From assembly GCA_949747745.1 (NCBI GenBank), contig CATKFT010000118.1, positions 1 to 8,145 of the forward strand: DNA of 8,145 nt. The letters are read 5' to 3'. Origin of the DNA: an uncultured Clostridia bacterium. Lineage in GTDB: Bacteria > Bacillota_A > Clostridia > TANB77 > CAG-508. Position numbers and translations under genes: made by a program. The notes below the pieces were generated by a model. The model was given only the letters and a program-made list of their open reading frames with translations, made no database searches and was not told the origin of the DNA. Positions 1 through 4,633 of the stretch are shown one piece after another. The first letter of the stretch is position 1. Every line of letters starts with the position of its first letter.

Positions 1-80
1 AAATGTCTAGAAAAGCAAATACTTATGCTGATAAAACAGTAGAAGCAGGAATTAAAAAGTTATTACCATATGGTAACTAA
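1..80 (+). CDS. rpmI: 50S ribosomal protein L35, C-terminal end (partial)
   Basis: This is the 3' end of a gene that starts before the window. Reading from position 3 gives 25 residues ending in AGIKKLLPYGN and a TAA stop at 78-80. The basic stretch followed by IKKLLPY resembles the C-terminus of ribosomal protein L35, a small protein of the large subunit. The position directly upstream of rplT fits the conserved infC-rpmI-rplT order. The identification rests on the short tail plus this synteny. An ATG at 3-5 lies within the frame but is internal, not the start. No CGG occurs in the visible part. Confidence 0.8.
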   Translation, partial: MSRKANTYADKTVEAGIKKLLPYGN

Positions 81-167
81 AATTAAATAATTATTATACT
101 AAAATATTAAAAGGTTTATAGGTAAAACCATGCTAAAAACCTAAATTTATTAACAAGGAGAAGAAAA

Positions 168-518
168 ATGGCAAGAGTAAAAAGTGCAATAATTACACGT
201 AAAAAACATAAAAAGATATTAAAACAAGCAAAAGGATATTATGGTGCAAAGCATTATAGATTCAGAATGGCAAAGCAAGCTGTTATGAAATCTGGTATGT
301 ATGCTTATGTTGGAAGAAAAGATAAAAAAAGTAATTTCAGAAAACTATGGATTACAAGAATAAATGCAGCAGCAAGAATGAATGGATTAACATATTCTAA
401 ATTAATTGATGGACTAAAAAAAGCAAATGTAACAATAAACAGAAAAATGCTTGCAGAACTTGCAGTAACAGATATGCCTGCTTTTGCAAAAATAGCAGAA
501 ATAGCAAAAAAAGCATAA
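168..518 (+). CDS. rplT: 50S ribosomal protein L20
   Basis: The product is 116 residues and matches L20, an early-assembly 23S rRNA-binding protein of the large subunit. The N-terminus [19 protein letters not shown], then [19 protein letters not shown], and [20 protein letters not shown] are family hallmarks. The length is normal (usually about 117-119). The ATG is set by an AAGGAG ribosome binding site at 155-160, 7 bases upstream. It lies 87 bases after the rpmI stop and is followed at once by a terminator. In other Firmicutes L20 autoregulates its operon, but I see no clear operator here. The gene has several glycine codons, none preceded by an extra C, so it reads in one frame unlike several neighbours. 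Confidence 0.98.
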   Translation: MARVKSAIITRKKHKKILKQAKGYYGAKHYRFRMAKQAVMKSGMYAYVGRKDKKSNFRKLWITRINAAARMNGLTYSKLIDGLKKANVTINRKMLAELAVTDMPAFAKIAEIAKKA

Positions 519-545
519 AAAAACGACTCTAAGGTCGTTTTTTTA
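519..545. terminator. Bidirectional intrinsic terminator between rplT and spoVAE
   Basis: A perfect 7-bp stem AAACGAC/GTCGTTT (521-527 and 534-540) encloses a six-base loop. It is followed by a T-run to 544 on the plus strand and preceded by an A-run that gives a U-tract on the minus strand. It sits between the convergent ends of rplT and the spoVA operon and can serve both. The TAA of spoVAE (543-545, minus) lies in its edge. Confidence 0.9.
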
Positions 546-931
546 CTGCTTTTTCATTTTAGGTTTAGAAATAAGTGATGCTACATAGCCAAAGAATATG
601 GCTGCTGCAATTCCGTCCGTGCTGCGGCCTTTGTTCCACCAATAAAAGCACCTATAAATCCAGATTTTGCAACTTCTTCAATTGCTCCTTTTGCAAGGGC
701 ATTACCGAAGCCTGTTAAAGGAACAGTTGCGCCACATCCTGCAAAATCTACTATATATTTATAAATTCCAAGTCCTCCAAGAACAGCACCACAAGTTACA
801 AAAATAACTAAAATTCTAGCAGGAGTTAATTTTGTCTTATCTATTAAAACTTGACCTATTATACAAATAAGTCCACCCACAACAAAACATCTTAACATTT
901 GCATCCAATCAATGCTTCCCAAAAAATCCAT
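543..931 (-). CDS. spoVAE: Stage V sporulation protein AE (SpoVAEb-like), with two tandem CGG +1 sites
   Basis: This is a small integral membrane protein of the SpoVA channel, which imports dipicolinic acid into the forespore and releases it in germination. Residues 1-104 read in one frame and show the family features: GGLICIIGQVLID in the first membrane segment, then GCGATVPLTGFGNALAKGAI. The frame then breaks at CGGACGG (minus strand, 619-613). Skipping the C at 619 and the C at 615 gives Gly105-Gly106 and a normal tail, GGIAAAIFFGYVASL, with a basic end and a TAA at 545-543, 128 residues in all. Without recoding the chain ends at 581 with an unrelated tail. The start ATG has an AGGAGGT site 9 bases upstream (941-947) that overlaps the spoVAD stop, so the two are translationally linked. 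It is homologous to SpoVAC upstream. Confidence 0.9.
612..619 (-). other. Tandem CGGA-CGGA +1 recoding site in spoVAE
   Basis: On the minus strand the sequence reads GCA C GGA C GGA ATT. Removing both C bases restores Ala-Gly-Gly-Ile and the family-typical C-terminus. Two consecutive four-base glycine units are the simplest reading. A single net -1 event would restore the same downstream frame but would not explain the repeated pattern. Confidence 0.7.
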
Positions 932-945
932 TTAACTTCCACCTC

Positions 946-1954
946 CTAAAGTTCAATTGCCACAGCATGTGCAATTCCAGGTATTGATTCACCTTGTTGT
1001 GAAGTAGTAGAGTTTGTTAGAGCACCTGTTGCAATTAATAATACTTTCTTATATTTCTTTTGTTGTAACATTTTATAAATATATCCAGAAAATACAGTAC
1101 CACAACAAGCACAACCACTACCGTCCTGAGTGAGTATCTTGTTTTTCTTTATCAAAAATTAATACACCACAGTCATTGTAATTAGACTTAATGTTATATC
1201 CTTTTGTCATTGCAAGTTCTATTAAAATATCTTTACCAATATGCCCTAAATCACCTGTGAAAATAGCATCATAATAACTTGGAGCACGACCTGTGTCTTT
1301 AAAGTGAGTAAGTAAAGTATCTAGTGCAGCAGGTGCCATGGCAGCTCCCATATTATTTGCATCTTTTATACCCATGTCTACAATTTTACCGTGGAGTAAT
1401 ATGTGTTATGAAGGGGCCATTTCCTGTTTTTGAAACAATTGCAGCACCGGAACCAGTTACAGTCCACTGTGATGATGGTGGCCTTTGATTTCCAAGTTCT
1501 AATGGAAATCTAAATTGCTTTTCAGCACTACAAAAGTGGCTAGAAGCAGCACAAAGAGCATTTTCTCCGAGCTCCACTTTCTGTAAAAATAGCTCCTAAC
1601 ATAAGTGCTTCTACAAAAGTAGAACATGCGCCAAATATACCTAAAAAAGGAATATTTAATTCACGTAATCCAAAACTTGAAGATATACATTGATTTAATA
1701 AATCACCTGCAAAACAGTAATCAATTTTATCACTTGCAAGTCCAGATTTTGCAATAACAGTATTTACTGTTTCTTTTATTATCTTGCTTTCGGCTTTTTC
1801 CCAACTTTTTTCTCCCCAAAATTCATCTTCTAGGCAATTATCAAAATAACTAGCAAGTGGTCCGATCAGCTTCTTTTGGACCAACAATAGATGCAGTTTG
1901 AAGAATACTTGGAGGATTATCAAATTTTACAGTGTGTTTTCCAATTTTTTGCAT
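946..1954 (-). CDS. spoVAD: Stage V sporulation protein AD, spread over five frame segments by four CGG +1 sites
   Basis: SpoVAD has a thiolase-like fold and is the dipicolinate-binding cytosolic component of the SpoVA channel complex. The ATG at 1954-1952 has an AAAGGA site at 1963-1968 and gives MQKIGKHTVKFDNPPSILQT. The frame breaks before Gly31, Gly129, Gly188 and Gly277, each time at an in-frame CGG. Skipping the C each time yields one 334-residue protein, close to the usual length of about 338. It carries family signatures in order: IVGPKEADGPLA, GEKSWEKAES, FAGDLLNQ, GACSTFVEALMLG, ASSHFCSAEKQFRFPLE, QWTVTGSGAA, NNMGAAMAPAALDT, TGDLGHIG, QDTHSGGSGCACCG and QGESIPGIAHAVAIEL. After the four corrections there are no stops or other shifts. 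Uncorrected translation would stop at about residue 34. It lies between spoVAC and spoVAE in the expected order. Confidence 0.92.
1120..1123 (-). other. CGGT +1 recoding site 4 in spoVAD (Gly277)
   Basis: The minus strand reads TCA GGA C GGT AGT GGT. The extra C is at 1123. Zero frame gives CGG then an immediate TAG stop. Skipping C restores HSGGSGC, a conserved SpoVAD stretch. Confidence 0.75.
1388..1391 (-). other. CGGT +1 recoding site 3 in spoVAD (Gly188)
   Basis: The minus strand reads ACT CCA C GGT AAA ATT. The extra C is at 1391. Zero frame gives CGG then an immediate TAA stop. Skipping C restores ITPGKIVDMGIKDANNMG. Confidence 0.75.
1566..1569 (-). other. CGGA +1 recoding site 2 in spoVAD (Gly129)
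   Basis: The minus strand reads GGA GCT C GGA GAA AAT. The extra C is at 1569. Skipping it restores ESGAGENALCAASSHF. Zero frame continues CGG AGA AAA and stops eight codons later. Confidence 0.75.
1861..1864 (-). other. CGGA +1 recoding site 1 in spoVAD (Gly31)
   Basis: The minus strand reads GCT GAT C GGA CCA CTT. The extra C is at 1864. Skipping it restores KEADGPLASYFD. Zero frame reaches TAG four codons after CGG begins. Confidence 0.75.
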
Positions 1955-1969
1955 TTAAATCATCCTTTC

Positions 1970-2434
1970 TTAAACTAACGTAATTGATTGGGTATTAAAA
2001 ATTAAGTATATTATTCCCACTACAATAGATGCAGAAATACCAAATACTAAAACAGGACCTGCAACAGTAAACATTTTACCTCCAACTCCCATAACATAAC
2101 CTTCAGACTTGTATTCCATAGCAGGGGATACAATAGAATTTGCAAAACCTGTAATAGGTACAAGAGAGCCAGCTCCTGCAAATTTACCTATTCTATTAAA
2201 TAAGTTTAGTCCAGTTAAAAATGCACTAATACCAATTAATATAACAGACACAATAGTATTACACATTTGCACATCCATACCACGAAATTTACAATAATTA
2301 AAAATAATTTGACCAATAGAACAAATTAGTCCACCAACCCAAAAAGCATTAAAGCAATTTTTAATAATAGGTGAATTAGGGGATTTTTTGTCTACATAGT
2401 CTTGATAATCTTTTTTTGTTTCAATAGGTTTCAA
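1970..2434 (-). CDS. spoVAC: Stage V sporulation protein AC
   Basis: This 154-residue polytopic membrane protein is the SpoVAC subunit of the forespore dipicolinate channel. SpoVAC is described in Bacillus as mechanosensitive. A short charged N-terminus (about 1-25) is followed by membrane segments at roughly 30-48, 58-78, 85-110 and 122-148. It includes GGLICSIGQIIFNY, GAGSLVPITGFANS and a GYVMGVGGKMF loop, all typical of the SpoVAC/SpoVAEb family. The start is a TTG at 2434-2432, chosen because a strong AAGGAGGG site (2441-2448) lies six bases upstream. No ATG fits as well. The gap to spoVAD is short (15 bases), so the two are co-transcribed. Its glycine codons carry no extra C and the gene reads through in one frame. 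Confidence 0.96.
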   Translation of the reverse strand: MKPIETKKDYQDYVDKKSPNSPIIKNCFNAFWVGGLICSIGQIIFNYCKFRGMDVQMCNTIVSVILIGISAFLTGLNLFNRIGKFAGAGSLVPITGFANSIVSPAMEYKSEGYVMGVGGKMFTVAGPVLVFGISASIVVGIIYLIFNTQSITLV

Positions 2435-2440
2435 AAAAAT

Positions 2441-2448
2441 CCCTCCTT
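2441..2448 (-). promoter_or_regulatory. Ribosome binding site that fixes the TTG start of spoVAC
   Basis: AAGGAGGG on the minus strand lies six bases before TTG (2434-2432) and directly after the dodecin stop codon. It is the evidence for the non-ATG start. Confidence 0.8.
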
Positions 2449-2449
2449 A

Positions 2450-2662
2450 TTAATCTCTATCTCTGTCTATTGTAAAAGATAAATCTAAATCAACATAATA
2501 TTCAGATATCTTTTTACCATCAATTTTTGCTTTTTGTTCTAAAACAGTAACACCAGTTAAGTAATCAATTGTTTTTGAAGCTTCACCAACAGTTTTAATG
2601 ATTGCGTCTTTCCAAGAAATTTCAGATGTTCCTGTTACTTTTAAATGTTTTTCAACAGCCAT
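2450..2662 (-). CDS. Dodecin-family small flavin/cofactor-binding protein
   Basis: The 70-residue product matches dodecin: the opening VTGTSEISWKDAI, then VGEASKTIDYLTGVTVLEQ, and a final strand YYVDLDLSFTIDR. Dodecins form hollow dodecamers that bind flavins, and in some bacteria coenzyme A. This is known of the family and not shown here. The ATG at 2662-2660 has a GGAGGT site at 2671-2676, eight bases upstream. It is the first gene of the operon and its stop sits next to the spoVAC ribosome binding site, so it should be transcribed with the spoVA genes. A forespore role for a dodecin would be an inference from position only. Its four glycine codons are plain, but its ribosome binding site lies in the sequence CGGAGG, the only non-coding CGG I noticed. 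Confidence 0.85.
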   Translation of the reverse strand: MAVEKHLKVTGTSEISWKDAIIKTVGEASKTIDYLTGVTVLEQKAKIDGKKISEYYVDLDLSFTIDRDRD

Positions 2663-2696
2663 TTATATCAACCTCCGTTTTTAAATTTTCTATAGA

Positions 2697-2725
2697 TAAT
2701 TTTCCCAAAATGTAAAATATTATGC
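2697..2725 (-). promoter_or_regulatory. Candidate forespore (sigma-F/G type) promoter of the dodecin-spoVA operon
   Basis: On the minus strand a GCATA box (2725-2721) lies 14 bases before GGGAAAATTA (2706-2697). The second box fits my recollection of the sigma-F -10 consensus GGNNANAHTR, and GCATA fits a sigma-F/G -35. The spacer is one or two bases short, and an overlapping sigma-G reading has mismatches. It lies about 35 bases before the dodecin ATG. spoVA is sigma-G controlled in Bacillus, so a forespore promoter is expected here. Confidence 0.4.
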
Positions 2726-2795
2726 AAAATTTCAAAAAAATAAATATATTACTTAATGGAAGTAGACTATATGTAATTGTAAGAGTTTGTAGCTA

Positions 2796-2877
2796 GTGAG
2801 AAGTAGAAAATATTATTTTCAATTAAGTGTGGTATATATTTGACAAACCTACAGTAAGAAATAGAAAATATTATTTT
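2796..2877 (+). repeat. Imperfect direct repeat upstream of rsmB
   Basis: The 16-mer TAGAAAATATTATTTT occurs at 2804-2819 and again at 2862-2877. With the preceding eight bases (GTGAGAAG versus GTAAGAAA) each copy spans 24 bases with two mismatches, at a 58-base period. It lies in the divergent control region between the spoVA operon and rsmB. The function is unknown: it may be a local duplication or a pair of binding sites. Confidence 0.75.
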
Positions 2878-2882
2878 ATAAT
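2840..2882 (+). promoter_or_regulatory. Promoter-like boxes upstream of rsmB
   Basis: A perfect TTGACA (2840-2845) and a perfect TATAAT (2877-2882) are both present but 31 bases apart, too far to be partners. TTGACA with TAGAAA at 2862-2867 (16-base spacer), or TATAAT with a poor -35, are both possible. I place the rsmB promoter here without choosing between them. Confidence 0.35.
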
Positions 2883-2930
2883 TGAATATAAAAAAATAGT
2901 ATGATAATATATATAAAAAGGAGACAAGCA

Positions 2931-4248
2931 ATGAAGATAGATTTTGCAAGAGAAATTAGTTTAAAAATTTTATACAAAATTGATGTAGAACAGGGATATT
3001 CAAATATTGTTCTAGATGAATTTATAAATAGAAATAGAGAAAATTTGCACAATAAAGATATAAATTTGATTTCAGAAATTGTTTATGGAACAGTTACTTG
3101 GAAACTAACAATAGATACTATTTTGCAAAAATATTCAAAAATTAAATTAAAGAAAATGTCAAAATGGGTTTTAAATATTTTAAGGCTATCAGCATATCAA
3201 ATTTTATTTTTAGATAAAATTCCAATAAGTGCAGCAGTTAATGAAGGTGTAAATTTAACAAAAAAATATGCTAATAAATCTGTAAGTTTTGTTAATGCTA
3301 TATTAAGAAAAATTGAAAAGAAAGATTATCAAGAGTTATTTAATATTGAAGATAAAGTTATGAAGATGTCAAAAGTATATTCTATGCCAGAATGGCTAAT
3401 AAAAGAGCTATTAAAAGAATATTCAATAAAAGAAGTAGAGCAAATATGTAAATATTCAAATGAAAAGCCAAAAACTACTATTAGAATAAATACATTAAAA
3501 ATAGATGAAACAGAATTTTTACAAAAACTAGAAGAAAAAAATATAGAATATGAAAAAAGTGAATTAAAAAATTTTGTTTATATAAAAAATGTAAAGAATA
3601 TAGGAGAACATGAACTATTTAAAAAAGGCTTTTATACAGTACAAGATATTGGGGCAGGAAAAATAGGTATAATTTTAGCACCTAAACCAGGAGATGTAGT
3701 ATTAGATGCATGTAGCGCGCCAGGAGGAAAAACAACACATTTAGCACAAATTATGGAAAACAGAGGAATAATTATAGCAAATGATATATATGAACATCGT
3801 ATTAAATTAGTAACTAAAAATGCTATAAGACTTCGGAATAAATATAATAAAAACAGAAATAAAAGATGCAACAATTATAGAAAAATCTTATATAGATAAA
3901 TTTGACAAAATCTTAATAGATGTTCCATGTCTTGGATTTGGTGTTATGAAGAGAAAACCAGATATAAAATGGCAAAGAAAAAAAGAAGATGTAGAAGAAA
4001 TTACAAAAATACAATTTGAAATTTTAAATAGTGGAGCAAAATATTTAAAAATAGGTGGAAATATAGTATATTCTACATGTAGTATTTTAAAAAGTGAAAA
4101 TGAAGATATAATTGAAAAATGGTTACAATATATAAATATGGAAAAAAATCAAAACAATAAAAAGTATATAGTAGAAAAGAAAGAAAAAATATTACCAAGT
4201 AAAGACACAGATGGATTTTTTATATGTAAAATCAAACGTATAAGTTAA
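2931..4248 (+). CDS. rsmB: 16S rRNA (cytosine-967-C5)-methyltransferase RsmB, with one CGG +1 site
   Basis: RsmB methylates C967 of 16S rRNA with S-adenosylmethionine. The N-terminal NusB-like RNA-binding domain (about 1-140) starts MKIDFAREISLKILYKID. The catalytic domain has the SAM motif DACSAPGGKTTHLA (259-272), the motif-IV cysteine in DVPCLGFG (Cys333) and the motif-VI nucleophile region YSTCS (Cys383). The ATG at 2931 is chosen over the in-frame ATG at 2901 because AAGGAG (2918-2923) lies seven bases before it. The frame breaks before Gly302 at an in-frame CGG (3834). Skipping the C gives 438 residues, the usual size. Both catalytic cysteines lie after the break, so an unshifted product (ending at 3899) would be inactive. 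It stands alone, divergent from the spoVA operon. Confidence 0.93.
3834..3837 (+). other. CGGA +1 recoding site in rsmB (Gly302)
   Basis: The plus strand reads AGA CTT C GGA ATA AAT. Skipping the C at 3834 joins NAIRL to GINIIKTEIKDA, the expected continuation towards DVPC. Zero frame runs to a stop at 3899. Confidence 0.75.
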
Positions 4249-4270
4249 AATAGCATATTTTAACTTTATT
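4242..4270 (+). terminator. AT-rich hairpin, weak intrinsic terminator after rsmB
   Basis: A perfect 11-bp inverted repeat AAGTTAAAATA/TATTTTAACTT (4242-4252, 4256-4266) has a three-base loop and overlaps the rsmB stop codon (4246-4248). The stem has only one G-C pair and the U-tract is short, so efficiency is doubtful. Confidence 0.4.
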
Positions 4271-4420
4271 GTATTACAAAATACTGTGTGTATTTTTTTA
4301 GCTTCTTAGATATTTAGATTTTTATTACTAATACAAAATATATTATTCTAACATATACTAATTTATTTATATCGTTTTAACAATATCAAACTTGAAAAAA
4401 CAAATAGTATTACAAAAATA

Positions 4421-4442
4421 TTACAATTGAATTACAATTGAA
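4421..4442 (+). repeat. Tandem 11-base repeat upstream of the pilus promoter
   Basis: TTACAATTGAA is repeated exactly twice, head to tail, ending nine bases before the TTGACA box at 4452. Each copy contains the palindrome CAATTG. It could be an operator, but a simple AT-rich tandem duplication is as likely. Confidence 0.6.
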
Positions 4443-4451
4443 TTAAATCTA

Positions 4452-4479
4452 TTGACATTTAATTAAAAAATAATAAAAT
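4452..4479 (+). promoter_or_regulatory. Candidate sigma-A promoter of the type IV pilus operon
   Basis: A perfect TTGACA (4452-4457) is followed after 16 bases by TAAAAT (4474-4479), one mismatch from TATAAT. It is the best promoter match in the gap before pilM. Confidence 0.55.
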
Positions 4480-4633
4480 AATAATACAATAATTGGGAAA
4501 ATGAACTAAAAACTAGAAAAAAATAACTAAAATGATAAAAAATGTCAGAATTTCATAAAAATATAAGTATTAAATATAAAAAAATGTTAAACATAAAATA
4601 TAAAAGAAGTAAAATATAACAAAGGAGAAAAAA

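Larger units (their letters stand above)
4249..4633 (+). other. Intergenic region before the type IV pilus cluster
   Basis: These 385 bases hold no convincing gene on either strand. They are extremely A/T-rich. They contain the end of the rsmB hairpin, a tandem 11-base repeat at 4421-4442 and a candidate sigma-A promoter at 4452-4479. The latter would give a leader of roughly 145 bases before pilM. I see no clear riboswitch or tRNA fold in the leader. Confidence 0.6.

Noticed and set aside
81..167. L20 autoregulatory leader between rpmI and rplT
   Set aside because: Short alternative pairings (AGGTTT with AAACCT) exist, but they are weak. The known Firmicute L20 control element lies upstream of infC.
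704..710. TTC GGT in spoVAE and TCC GGT in spoVAD (near 1447) as further shift sites
   Set aside because: The C is the third base of an in-frame codon, and the reading frame and conserved TGFGNALAKG and TVTGSGAA blocks are intact.
946..1923. Four short minus-strand reading frames as separate small genes
   Set aside because: Each encodes a successive block of one SpoVAD protein, they join precisely at CGG sites, and none has its own ribosome binding site.
2109..2297. Plus-strand reading frame opposite spoVAC
   Set aside because: It is antisense to a well-supported gene, with no ribosome binding site and no recognisable protein.
2671..2677. CGGAGG at the dodecin ribosome binding site as a further extra-C event
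   Set aside because: It is non-coding, so no frame can show whether the C is extra.
2901..2930. An earlier ATG start for rsmB at 2901
   Set aside because: It has no ribosome binding site and adds a non-family N-terminus that spans the AAGGAG of the 2931 start.
2767..2949. Minus-strand reading frame across the divergent control region
   Set aside because: Its composition is that of translated AT-rich spacer. It overlaps the rsmB start and repeats and has no family features.
3632..3874. Minus-strand reading frame inside rsmB
   Set aside because: It is an antisense shadow of the conserved SAM-binding region.
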